Shown here in pieces: positions 8,245 through 18,538 of a stretch of 25,187 bases of DNA. The translations under genes and the position numbers were made by a program. Below the pieces are notes generated by a model, which did no database searches, was not told where the DNA came from, and saw only the letters and a program-made list of their open reading frames with translations. Position 1 is the stretch's first letter. Each line of letters begins with the position of its first letter. Origin of the DNA: Oidiodendron maius Zn (Eukaryota; Ascomycota; Leotiomycetes; Myxotrichaceae); contig KN832906.1 of NCBI GenBank assembly GCA_000827325.1, forward strand, positions 1-25,187, in the 5' to 3' direction.

Positions 8245-10586
8245 CTAGACTTCCTTACTGTTTAAAGTGGCATCGGTAAATTTGTCCCATTCTTGTATCA
8301 AAGGAAGTGCCGTGATTCTAGGGATATCCAAAACCATGTCATGGCACTTGGGCAGTTCGTGAGTGATATCATCACCTACCTTGATACTAGGCCTATTCTG
8401 GATGACGTTTACTAACTGGAGGATGCTCGTAGGATCGAAGTTGCATTTCGCAGCGATGGTGGCTATAAGATCTTTGGCTTCGCGTTTCATAATGTGCACT
8501 GCTTGAGAGTATTCCTTCGTCGCTGAAGGGAGTGGTTCTCGGTAGCAGATGTAGAAGCAGGCAACTAAAAGAACGTTAATAGAACGTCTTGTAGTGTATG
8601 AAGCTGTTAAACGTACCTGGCTCCGCCAAGCCATCTGGTAGGGGTTTGGAGGCGGAATCTACTTGGAGAGGCTTGGTCTATCTAGTAGGTTTGTCAAGAC
8701 TACCCTGCTGCGGCATTTGAACCTCCGCTGGCCGATCAGGCGGGCTTCGCAAATGTTGAGAATTAAACTGCTGCAGGTCATCAGTCGGCATAAGAGGATG
8801 CAGATCAGGATCATCTAGTTCTTGTCCCCGAATGCAGAACACGCTGACAGGCTGGGTACTGATGAACATGTCCTGCATCGCCTGCAGCTTGGTATAGAGG
8901 TCCTCTACAGGGCTTGCAGATGACCTCGGCGGAGTCCTCGTGTGCTTTAGATCTTTCACCGGTCCGCTCCACTTGATCTCCATTGTATTCGTTCCATCTC
9001 GTTTTCTCTTCTTAGAGTGTTTTATTCCAGCCTCAGCTTGGACGATTTGCTGCTTCAGTTTGTCGATGCTCTTTTTAATATATGTAATATCATTCGAGCG
9101 TTTTCTTTCTGCGCCTTGGGATCTAAAGACTTTTATATTGCAGACGCAGATCTCGGGAGCTCCTGAAGAATAGCAGAGCGAATTAGTAGAAACTATCTCT
9201 GTCTTTGCACAAAGTCGGCATAGGATGCCTTTAACTCCCTTGGAGTAGCTGAAGTCGGTCGATAAGAAGTTAAATCGCACAGCGATATGGCAGTCCGCTA
9301 AGCTATCCGATTTTCGAGTCCAGAGGACTGAAAACCCATCTAGAGAAGCAGTCTTAAGCTCGACGCTAGTTCTACTATCATACTCTACAACGTCTCCAGT
9401 TTCCACGTACTCAACGCCTCGTAGCTCCCCATCGCGCCGGTAAACTTCGTCGGTTCTACGCCTTTCCTTCCACAAATTCCATCGTGTCATAGGTCTTAGT
9501 CTCTGCATGTCCCCGAGAGAGATGCGAATCGACGTGCGGTACTGAACAAGCGCTAAGCCTGGCATTATAGGGGCTGTGTCAACAATACAAACTGAGTAAA
9601 CTTGGCCTTTATTCAAGTAAGTGGCCGGGACTTCACCGGCCTGCTGAACCATGGCAGTTGACGTATTTAATGTAGTGTGAAATCGGAATCTGTGAGCAGC
9701 AACAGTCAGTGGAAGGCTTTAAAATACAGTTACTGGCCACTGCAGAGAGTATGAGGAGTAAGTAAGATGCATACACACTTTTCCGTAGATGCTCGAAGAG
9801 GTACGAGCATGTTTGTATCGTGCGTCTGACAAGAAGTGTTTATGACTAGGGGATCAAAGTTTATTTCGGACTCTATATTGGCGTCGCCTATAGAATGCGT
9901 CCCCGTCGAATCATCTGGAGATTCGAAGTCTGTCGGGTGATCTGAGAGATAACATGGTGCTAAGTCCTGTGGAGAGTCGAGAAGGTTCAAGTGACATAAC
10001 TCATATGGTTGCGCTGTCTGTGGAAGGCAGCAATGTGTATCCGCCCTCCACCCAATGTGCCCTCCATCTCCCAGGGTAGGGAGCAGCTGCGGCGTTCTTA
10101 TACCCCTCTCCACCCCTATTTCAGGTGTAGCTAGGTCGACATCTTCGTTATAATACGACGTGCTCGTCCCTTCTGGAGGTTGGATTGAAAAAGTAGCAGG
10201 AGAGCAGGAGTTTGAGTCGGGTAACGGCGGTGTAAATTTCCAAGATTCGCGAGAGGTTCGAGGCGTGAGGTCTGGATCACTGATACTGTGACTTGGAGTT
10301 CTGTAGATGTACCTTGCTGTTAGCCAGAGCTTCACGTTTAGCTCTAATGTATTTTCTGGAGTAGTTGTGCGGTCCGCGAGACGCCGCACTGAACGAGAAA
10401 AGGCCAGCGAACATTACCTTGGTAGATCTGACTTGGTATAGGTGAGAGTATGTACTTCAGGAAAGGACTCTCTAAAGGCAACGTACAGTCCGTCTGCGGG
10501 CTTCTGGGGGTTTGCTCTATTAAGGTGCTCAGCTTAGGACTGCGATGGACATCGAAGTAGGCTGCAACTCACCGATGTCGAAACAT
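8245..10586 (-). CDS. Grainyhead/CP2-family transcription factor
   Basis: Nuclear DNA-binding regulator of the Grainyhead/CP2 family; in Neurospora the known member governs conidial separation and cell-wall remodelling genes. Six exons give 1938 nt, 645 aa: 10573-10586 (14 nt, starts MFRHR), 10418-10471, 9779-10300, 8704-9689, 8617-8658, 8245-8564. Donors and acceptors are GTGAGT-TTAG, GTAATG-ACAG, GTGTGT-ACAG, GTAGTC-GTAG and GTACGT-TTAG. The N-terminal region has DPDLTPRTSRESWKFTP and ELCHLNLLDSPQDLAP. The CP2 domain (about 219-405) has TYLNKGQVYSVCIVDTAP, VQYRTSIRIS, AVRFNFLSTDFSYSKGVKG, RLCAKTE and GAERKRSNDI, followed by a basic KKRKR nuclear-localisation patch. The last about 105 residues, from VACFYICYREP, match the family's C-terminal dimerisation region. 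A TAG at 8678-8680 falls in a proposed 45-bp intron (8659-8703); if that intron is wrong the gene has one nonsense codon. The first two exons are the least certain. Confidence 0.85.
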
Positions 10587-10625
10587 TTAAGGATAGGTCG
10601 TGGGACGATGCGCTCATTGCATTTT

Positions 10626-10737
10626 GTGAAGAGTGTTTAGTCTCTGCAACATATTCGCGATAGAAATACACTGCGATGACGAACCAAAGGATGGTCCCCT
10701 GACAAACCCTATTGCTGACTACACGAGAATCGACCGA
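10626..10737 (+). repeat. Diverged direct repeat, copy 1
   Basis: Shares GCAACATATTCG, CCAAAGGATGGTCC and the order of intervening blocks with 11611-11726, about 985 bp away. Several mismatches have T or A in this copy where the other has C or G, as expected if this copy took more C-to-T transitions. It lies just upstream of the CP2 start codon, so it may overlap that gene's promoter or 5' leader. Confidence 0.6.
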
Positions 10738-11610
10738 TGGACTACAGTACTAGGACATTGAAATTAGCCAATCGCCCCTTTTACAGCCAAATCTCACCGA
10801 ACCACTTTAAAATAAAACTATAACCCCACCCTTATATAAAAAATTGTAATAGGTAGTTCTTTTAATTCGAACTAGCCCTGTAATTCACTCTCTTTAGATT
10901 GTATATCAGAGTCGTTTATATTCTTTTATTAGCTAAGTCATACCGGACTTCTTTGATTTTGATGATTTTACACCAAAATTAAGCGAAAATCTAAGAAAAT
11001 CAAACCTTTAAAATTGGAAAGTTATACAACTTAATGCGACCCTTAAAAGTATTCGATTTTTATTAGAAAAGGAGGTTCTTAGTGTTCGATTCTTTACCGA
11101 AACCAATTACTAGACTTGCACTAGGTGTGGGTGTAAAGTTATTTCCTGGTGAAAAGTGTGTAGAATAGCTGTTTTTGGTGGGGTTTTAACAAACGGGCTA
11201 ATTTCAATGTCCCCTCACTGTACATGCACGCTCCGCCTCCGCGCTGCTTGCAAGCTAGCATCGAGATCAACAGGGCAACCTTCTAATTTCGGCTACTCTC
11301 CGTGCACTGAATTGTAGCCCATGCCGGTGACGTATCGATAGGACGTGTCGATAGGACGGGTCTTGGTAGTATCGTTTGCAGAGTAGTCGGGTGAGTGACA
11401 CGTTGGTTCAGAGGTGGGTTGTATTGACGGACTGTACTTTGAATTCCGGTGTCAATATAACAAACAGTATCGTGGTGCTCGCCACCTAACTGTTGTTCGT
11501 GCTTTGGCCGTTTTAACGCCCAAAGTGAGGCGCATTGCCACATTGCGTGAGGCCAACAGGATATTTCGTTGTGCCCACCAAATTTTCAGTACGCAAAGTA
11601 TTCAGAATGT

Positions 11611-11726
11611 GTGACGAGTGTTCAGTCTCCGCAACATATTCGGGACAGGAATACCTCGAGACGACGGACCAAAGGATGGTCCATGACGAACGCCGTGAGT
11701 GACTGCGGAAATCAACTAATCGACCA
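11611..11726 (+). repeat. Diverged direct repeat, copy 2
   Basis: Partner of 10626-10737 and the more GC-rich copy. Similarity fades on both sides. No terminal inverted repeat or target duplication was found, so it is not clear whether the pair flanks an inserted element or is a local duplication. Confidence 0.6.
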
Positions 11727-12183
11727 CGAAGGTCGCGGTTTTTAGCTCTGAGACTCGGTCGCGGAGCATGTTCTCCGGCCCGGTCCACTCGCTCTATGAC
11801 GGACAACTCTACCTTGTTTTAGCTGGGTCGTACCTATCCCCCCTCACTCCACATTTTCCCAAAGTTCTACCCACATTAAGCCTCCCTTTCACCCTTTCCA
11901 TCGTATTCTCGTCCCTTTATTGCACACTATATTTTGAGCTAACTCTGTCTATCCTAGCGCTTGGCCGCGCGTTTCGGTGCGGAAGATGAGCCTAACCTTA
12001 CTGCTTACACAGTTCTGGTTACTTTCGTCTTTGAAGGACTTCTCGTATATGAACGGTAGCTCGATGGGTTGGAAACTCCCGGAAGTTCTTAACATGGTAA
12101 ATGACAGATGAATAACCTCCTAATATATGCCTCAGCTCCCTTCTTGTCCGTCTCGCAGATGTTAAAGGAGAAACGCAGCTTCA

Positions 12184-14656
12184 TCATTCCAAGTGATAAA
12201 CGCCTTGCAGGATCTGCAAACACCACAGAGCAATTGGATCAGTGGTCTGCAAATCTCCGACCCATTCAAGCATCAACTCGACCGTTTCGTCAATCTCTGC
12301 TTCAAACCTCGGCCCGCAGAGTTGAGCTCTGATATAGCTGAGCATTGAGTTATGTCGCGTCATATGTATTAAGAGGAGGATGCCCAGGAGGTTCTGTGAC
12401 CAGCAAAATAGGTACGGGACTAGTCGTTTCTGACGAGAGGTTGGGGAGAGTGTGATAGGCCATTTCAAACATGACTATAAGCAACCTTAGTATGTAGCAC
12501 TTCAAATGATCCCAGACTAAATCAAAAGGGTGACGAACTCGTAAGCACTCTGCGACCCCCTCAGCATCCTCTTGAGTCATCTGTTCGGGAAAGTGTAGTG
12601 CCTTGTACACGAAAGGGCGATAGATCATGTACTTCGCTTGGTAGTACCTCGTTCTCAATAAGGCGACCTGTATATTGTAGAAGTAAGGGTACTGGATAGG
12701 TTCCTTGTTCTGGTCAATTGAGAATAGGGGCATACGAGACTGCGCCTGATGCAATAATGAATCCGGGTCCAGGGCATGATCAAGGTCACACGAATCAGCT
12801 TGCTGGAGGCCAGGAAAGCTAGCAGGGTCATCTTCGGCCCACTGAAGGTCTCGTGGAAGCATCCCACGCCATTCGCTGAGCTGTATCGCAAGTTGCTTTA
12901 GAGTACCTCTTTCAGGTCCACCATAGTCATCACTAGACGCACTGGGGGTGTCGCTACTGTTGTTTGTAGCTAGAGCATCATTATAAGAAAGTGAGTTCAA
13001 GATTTTGATGGAGATAAAAAGTTGGAAGGTTTGAGTAACGTAGTGCTTACAGGAGTCATTGATGTTCTGATGTAGCTTGGCGCAGAGTCGTTGAAGTGTA
13101 ACTTGCGTAGCGTAGTGGGCTTCGAAATACGAGAACTGATTCGCACGTTCATCTGCTTTGCAGAATGGACTACTGAAACTAGGAAAGCCTACTCGGTCTG
13201 CAAGACCGGAGATCCCAGTAGGAGGTAAATCAAGCTCGAGCTGGAGAGCCCTGCAGTTGTTAGGAGACTCTACTTCACCAGCAGGGAGATCACAAACGTT
13301 TCCATTACTACGCAATGCCAATATACACGCTTAATAAGGTCTCCTCTAGCAGAATTCAAATTACTTTGCTTACTAAAATTTATTAGCAATGGGAAGAGTG
13401 GAAACATTACGAGAGCTCGCATATACCATGTGATAAGAAGCTGACATACTAATGAGGCAGAGACCATCATTCTCCAGAACTCCTATTATCGAGATATGAA
13501 TTCCATTCAATCAATCTAATCAGGCTTCAACTTACGAAGTGTCGTGAACTGCATTCGTAATAAAGCCTACAAGAAATGCAGCCTATTATTAACTCGTTCT
13601 ATAGCGTAAGGGACAAGAGAGACATCACGCACACAGCTAAAGAATATATTTGGATATTTTCGAGCTCGTAATCCGTCAACACAAATCCAATGCGTTTCCT
13701 TGCTTTATTAAAGAGCGCCAGGCCCGGGGGTTGTAGCGGTATACCGCCTCCGACACCCTTGGGATGGTGCTTATAGACCTCAATTGAATCCCTGCAAGAG
13801 CCCTCTATTGAAATTTCTCCCAATACAAAGATAAGAAGTGCAATAACCGAGTCTGTATCGTCATTGAATCCTTCTGTGTACACTTTTATAAGAGTATCCG
13901 AGATGAAACCTTGCCTGTCCATGAAGGGGTAGATGAGATTGAACGTGTCGAAATAGGCAGTTGCCAATTGGTGCATTATGTCTCGCGTTAGATGCAGGAA
14001 CGTAGTTCTTACCTCCCCTGCAATTCTGCTTGCTTGCGACTGTATAGCTGAAAACGCCATGTCCTGCAGGCCTTCATCCAAAGCCAACTTCGGCGTTCCC
14101 TCCTGTATCCGAGTTATAAATCCAGGACCGTCTTGCTCCAGACTCTTCAGATCCCGAATATTCGCTGGTAGAGCTTCGAACAAGAGTTCCTGTATGGCAG
14201 GCCAAGTCAGTACTTTGTGGGCTGCAGAAGCATGGCGATATGGTTGGCGTTTCTCCGGGCCACTGGGGCTTGGCTGCTCGGCCAGTCCGGGAGATGAAGA
14301 CGTACTCGGCTCATCGATATCGGTACTGAAGGAAGGCAGGCTATTCGGAACAGATTGTGGTGGTCCGAATCCGGTGGGCTCAGGGCCGCGAGGAGGAATT
14401 CGATCTATCTTGCTTTCTAGGCTATCAAGTCGGCTCAGAATGTCTACGAGCGTCCTGTCTCTTCTGGAAATCACTCATTAGGTCCCGTTGCGTTACGAAC
14501 ATTCGGGTTAGGAACTTGATGTTATATTTACTTCGTCGGCTGCGGTTCGCTGTATCTGCACTCACGCATTCTCCTCTGACATAGCCCACACTTCGGTCGT
14601 TCTTCGTCACATTTTTGCTTCCGTTCTCGGCAGGTATCACATGCCTTTTGGCTCAT
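12184..14656 (-). CDS. Zn2Cys6 fungal-type transcription factor with fungal_trans domain
   Basis: Binuclear zinc-cluster DNA-binding regulator, nuclear. Eight exons give 2040 nt, 679 aa: 14532-14656, 13633-14463, 13536-13566 (31 nt), 13427-13482, 13298-13372, 13051-13250, 12539-12969, 12184-12474. All seven introns are GT-AG, 47-81 bp. Residues 6-33 form Cx2Cx6Cx6Cx2Cx6C (CDTCRERKQKC then CGLCQRRMREC). A linker/coiled coil follows (LVDILSRLDSLESKIDRI), then a Pro/Ser-rich stretch. The fungal-specific middle-homology domain includes YFDTFNLIYPFMDRQGF, GLALFNKARKRIGF, EFWRMMVSASLVCQLLI, DLIKRVYWHC and LELDLPPTGI. The C-terminus has RYYQAKYMIYRPFVYKALHF and SCLKWPITLSPTSRQKRL. The start is the ATG just before the zinc cluster. 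The reading frame is clean once spliced. The targets are unknown; the neighbouring desaturase is a guess only. Confidence 0.92.
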
Positions 14657-16162
14657 GGTTAGTCATGCACTGCACGAAGTTTAAGGGATATAACGTCTAC
14701 GACGTCCTAAAGAGGGTGGGAAGAATCTCGCGATGCTGCTGCGGAAACCGAGGCTCACCTGAGCTGCAATAGCCCCTCGAGTGGCACGGCTAGAAGAGGG
14801 GTTTGAAGGGACTGAGATGGGGTCTAGGCTCATTACCACAGACATATAGGCTGTGCCTTGGATTTGCGGGGTGGCGTGTTGTGGAATGTGAATTGTAGTG
14901 GCATCGGGGTTGTTTTCGGGTTTTGACTGTCGGCTGCGGCTGCGGGTATCGCGTGGTAAGACCAGCTTGGGGCCCAAACATAATTCGAGAACACATCGTC
15001 TTCACACGAAGATGCTGCGGACTCTCTTATGACCGTAGTAGTATTCTTAACAGCTTTCTCTCTTTATTGCTGCGCACCGCGAATTTTTGTTGTGAAACGC
15101 CTGCATGCCTCCACTCGAAGACATGGAGCCATGTACTACTTGTACTTGAAGTTCCATTGTCCCTCGCGTAGCAGTTACTAAATATAGTAAGCTTACTATC
15201 CGGCTGCGTACAGTAAGATTACAATCCTCATAGACTGTACTGCAATCGTCTATCAGGCTCTGCTCTGGCTTGAGTCCGAACTGAGGGACGAAGACAACAC
15301 CACCTACCGCCGACTAGCAAGACGCCAGGTCTTGGCTTGATTTCGCTCTGATACGTGGTTCAGATCGATGGCCTTCTGACCCCGACTCCCACGATGAATT
15401 GCGAGATGAGCGGCGGTCGTTCCAGAGCCTGAAATCGTGGATGAGGATGGTGACGAACACGGTTCATTCCCTATCTCTGGCTTGCAAAAGCATAAATGTT
15501 TGAAGCTCCGTATCCACTAACTCAACCATCAGTTCTTCCTTGCCATCAAGTTTCAGGAGTCCTACCTACTGTATAGCCTTTTGGGTGCCGACCATTCTAT
15601 CGACTAATAACCTTTCCAGAAGAACTCCTCTTCCCTCCGCGCCCGAACCGGGCGATTCTGATACCACCGGAACGGAAGGTGCCATCGAAGCCCAGGGACC
15701 TTTACAATGGAGAGGCCGTTCGTCTTCATGGAGAGTGGTGGAATGGCGACGGAGACAAATCAAAACTCGGTGTAGAGGATATCTCAAGTGGCGAGAAGAC
15801 TGGTTGATGATAGCCCCAAAGCACATATTCTGAAGATATTAGGGCTGAGAATGGGCAGAGCGCATAAGAAGGCCAGACAAGGGTGGGGAAAAGAGTGTAT
15901 GATTGAATTGACTATACTGGTCGCCTCGTCCACGGCAGGTGAACAATCTTAGGTGGTATTAGGACTATAAAGATGAAATGCTGCTGACGTCGTACAGGCA
16001 AAACGATGGAGCGTAGAGACGGGTAAATTATCATGGCTCAAAGTCTTGGGTGCCATGGAATTCCTGTTACTCATCCGCTCATCCTATATCAGAATCACTC
16101 AACCGTGATCTCTACAAGGCCTAGTGACTCTTGTGTGATGCAGAGCATTATTGGATACCTGA
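14657..16162. other. Intergenic spacer with weak coding traces
   Basis: Nothing here is recognised with confidence. On the minus strand about 14660-15030 is open in two phases and ends at a good donor-like GTGAGC (near 14760), so an exon is possible. A 16-bp perfect palindrome (ATAGTAAGCTTACTAT) sits at 15184-15199. On the plus strand, traces of coding at 15210-15510 are listed separately, and 15540-15833 is a 97-codon open frame with no family resemblance. 15834-16162 holds nothing I can name beyond the desaturase 3' flank. Confidence 0.35.
15210..15510 (+). pseudogene. Possible remnant of an unknown protein-coding gene
   Basis: One plus frame reads YQALLWLESELRDEDNTTYR then RLARRQ; after a frame change near 15332 another reads SDRWPSDPDSHDELRDERRS then FQSLKSWMRM...LACKSIN. 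The charged composition and smooth handover suggest one broken coding region of about 90 codons. No family is recognised and chance is not excluded. Confidence 0.25.
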
Positions 16163-17459
16163 TCAAGCCTTCCCAAACCTCGTTGCTATCTCCTCCTCTG
16201 TAAATCTCCGGGTCTTTGCCTTCAGCAATCTCACGATCTCTTCGTGAGATTTTCCAACTTGATCACCAATTGGCACAAGACGCTGTGCGAGGCGGTTATA
16301 GTCTTTCCGCAGAAGTCTGTACGTGATCGAAAAATAATCGATATTTTGAAACACCAGAGCTCCTTTAGCCTGATACTGGGTCTTAGATCTCAGGAAGCTA
16401 GCAGGATGGTCTCGCCAGTGGCGATGACTGTTCAAGTGGTGAGAGGTATGGTACCCATCATTAAAGCAATGACGATTACTCTGCTCCAAGCATTAGCACG
16501 ATGGCCAAATTATAACAAGGAAGACTTACTTGAGAATCGATCAACGTTATACTAGACCGGAATTTGGAGTTTGGCTCAATCTCATCGACGAGTGCATGCT
16601 GTCCCCAATTTCCAACCATCATAAATATGCGCATCTGTATGAGCGGTATTAGGAAGACAAAGAGCGTCGGGTGAAAGTCATACTTGGCCATCCAGTACAT
16701 TGCGGCCATTGAAGAAGCCTCGGACAGGAGCGACTTGAACGCCAGCGCATATTTATGTCTCTGGAAAAAATACAGAGGGAGTTCAATCCAGACCAATGCA
16801 AGAAAACGACCAAGATATGAGAGGAAGTCAAAGAGCTCATCGCGCTGGTACCTGATAGTAGATGATAAGTCATCTGGGCCATTTTCTTCAACGTGATGAT
16901 GCTTAACATGGTGGTAATAATACGAATTGGGTGTGTGGCCTAGAAGGGCCCCCAACAGGTACGGAAATGCGTGGTCGAGCCAAGCATATTTTGGGACCAT
17001 TAGGCCGTTGTTGTGTATGTGATTGTGCAGCAAGAGGGTGAAAGGTCCCGCGTAGTAGGTTTCCAATAGCCAGTGACATGCAGCATGTGGCCATGAAAAT
17101 CGATAGTACAGATAGAAAGCACTTGGGATTATGGTGGCGCAATAATAGCCCAGATGAGTAAGGAACACAACGTCGGCTCGTCGTCGGACGATGCGTTCCG
17201 CCCACGCGACGTATGGTTTTACGATGACGACACGAAACCAGGCATTTAAATCCTCCTCGTCCCAACTACTAAATGGACTTGACTGGAATTCGTCGCTATC
17301 CTCGTCACTGATCTTCGCCAGGACGTTCATCGCGGCTTGGTCTTTAGAAGTCTCTATCTCCCTGCCGTCTAGATGGGCCTTTCCGTCGACATCTTCAGCC
17401 AGAATGCTTAAGACGATATTGTCGGCAGAGGTTAGGTGGGCGTTGGCGTGAATCTCCAT
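16163..17459 (-). CDS. Fatty acid desaturase-family membrane protein
   Basis: Predicted di-iron membrane oxidoreductase of the fatty acid desaturase superfamily (PF00487 type), probably in the endoplasmic reticulum; substrate unknown. Exon 1 is 16530-17459 (310 codons), exon 2 16163-16480; intron 16481-16529 is GTAAGT...GTGCTAATG...GCAG. Product 415 aa. Histidine clusters: HNHIHN (145-150), HHVKHHH (183-189), GQHALVD (286-292) and DGYHTSHHLNSHRHW (318-332). Hydrophobic stretches at about 97-120, 128-145, 162-175, 212-232 and 264-283 fit a multi-span protein with the histidines on one face. The first 75 residues are acidic and soluble and the C-terminal 50 are charged. No stop, frameshift or missing histidine seen. 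The start is the first ATG of the long frame; another ATG 7 nt upstream opens a short overlapping frame. It could act on fatty acids, sphingoid bases or a secondary metabolite lipid; the family call does not decide. Confidence 0.92.
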
Positions 17460-17466
17460 GGGCCAT
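17395..17466 (-). promoter_or_regulatory. Upstream ORF overlapping the desaturase start
   Basis: An ATG at 17466-17464, 7 nt before the desaturase ATG and in another frame, opens a 23-codon ORF ending TGA at 17395-17397, inside the desaturase coding region. Both ATGs have C at -3 and G at +4, so neither has the better context. If the transcript includes it, the uORF should lower main-frame translation by competition. No 5' end data are available. Confidence 0.45.
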
Positions 17467-18538
17467 GGGTAAGAAACAGTCTGAAGGGTGTGTATTTTGT
17501 GTTGCTTGGTTTGGATAGCTACAATATATCACACAGTTGAATTGGTTGGTGATAATCGTATCGATGTAGAACATCTGCGTCTTGATGTGTCTAGCAGAAA
17601 GAAAGCTGGGTGAGGGCAGAATATAAATGCACGTGCAAGCGTCATGCTAGGCTGAGATCACGGTAATTATAAGTGGATGCCAAGCATCTCGTCTTCTGGA
17701 AAGGGGATGGGCTGTGCCTTATCGCAACTCCATACTCCAGCCATGACTGGAGTATGGAGTTGCGATAAAAGTATTGCTGGATGCAGTGCTGTGACGGATG
17801 CCCATGACATGATAGATGGGTATACTCTGTTGCACCGGGGCCTTTCAGAAGTTTGTGCATGGATTTTATATTAATGATTATATCGACAGCTTGTATTACC
17901 ATCCCCCTGGACAAGATGCTCTGCACCTATGCCACTACTCGGAGCACGGAGATGAGCTGATCGGGAAATAGTCCCTACCGACGTTAACAATACCTATTCT
18001 AAGTTACCGTTACGGCGTTGAAGTAGCCCGCTATTTCGCTGTTGGCATCTATCCAATGGCTAACGAACTTGAAGGCCCTGGCAGGTAAGTGGGTAATTCC
18101 TTTGCGTGAATCTGAGATGGCTTGGCCAGGGGATGTACCTCCAAGGACTTTTCGCATATCATGCCGGATGGACGAAATGATACTTAACTTTGACTTGAAG
18201 TCATTTTTAAATATCACCGGGGAAACATCCTCACTGATATATTCTCCATAAAGCTTTAAAACAGATATTCTCATAAATCATCTTGTTGTCGTGAGCTTTT
18301 CATGTACCGAATCTTGTATCTCGCTTAGTGAGGGACAGATTCCGATCTAATTCTCAACACGATAATTCACAAGACAAACTACTCGATCTGCAAGGACTAT
18401 CCGACTCGTCTAAATCAATAACTATGGCTCTTCCCCTCATCCACTTTCATTTTCTACTCTACTACAGGCCGCGGAGAAGAGTCACAGTGACAGCTCTAAT
18501 CAAATAGTCGTTCAGTTGCAATAAATATCTCGACGCCA
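17467..18538. other. Spacer upstream of the desaturase and of the 18.5 kb gene
   Basis: Contains the desaturase 5' flank, whose minus strand is rich in CAA/CT as in fungal leaders (17470-17640), and the perfect hairpin at 17719-17768. A 91-codon minus frame at 17999-18274 (KLSIISSIRHDMRKVLGG; ARAFKFVSHWIDANSE) is unrecognised and could be a small gene, an exon or chance. No other structure seen. Confidence 0.4.
17719..17768. repeat. Perfect 22-bp inverted repeat with 6-nt loop
   Basis: Left arm 17719-17740 begins TTATCGCAACTCCATAC; right arm 17747-17768 is its exact reverse complement; the loop is CCATGA. Every base pair was checked. It lies about 260 bp upstream of the desaturase start codon. 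An RNA copy would fold into a long hairpin; as DNA it could form a cruciform or bind a dimeric protein. Confidence 0.95.

Larger units (their letters stand above)
10587..12183. other. Intergenic spacer between the CP2 and Zn2Cys6 genes
   Basis: No gene recognised. About 10740-11210 is strikingly AT-rich, with a 9-bp inverted repeat TTTGATTTT/AAAATCAAA near 10950-11010. A diverged direct repeat lies at 10626-10737 and 11611-11726. A short tandem, GT[A/G]TCGATAGGAC, occurs twice near 11330-11357. About 11815-11990 is pyrimidine-rich. Minus-strand frames at 11283-11543 and 11513-11806 are open but unlike any family I know. Confidence 0.45.

Noticed and set aside
8678-8680. Nonsense codon calling the CP2 gene a pseudogene
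   Set aside because: The stop lies inside a plausible in-phase 45-bp intron, so the gene is kept as probably intact.
9730-10389. Separate 219-aa gene upstream of the CP2 domain
   Set aside because: The frame continues through the GTGTGT-ACAG intron (9690-9778) into the CP2 domain and carries the family's N-terminal features.
12350-12470. Apparent frameshift near the 3' end of the Zn2Cys6 gene
   Set aside because: A 64-bp GT-AG intron (12475-12538) with a CATACTAAG branch site restores SCLKWPITLSPTSRQKRL in phase; no frameshift is needed.
13978-14481. 167-codon plus-strand ORF
   Set aside because: Antisense shadow of Zn2Cys6 exon 2, which has clear family motifs.
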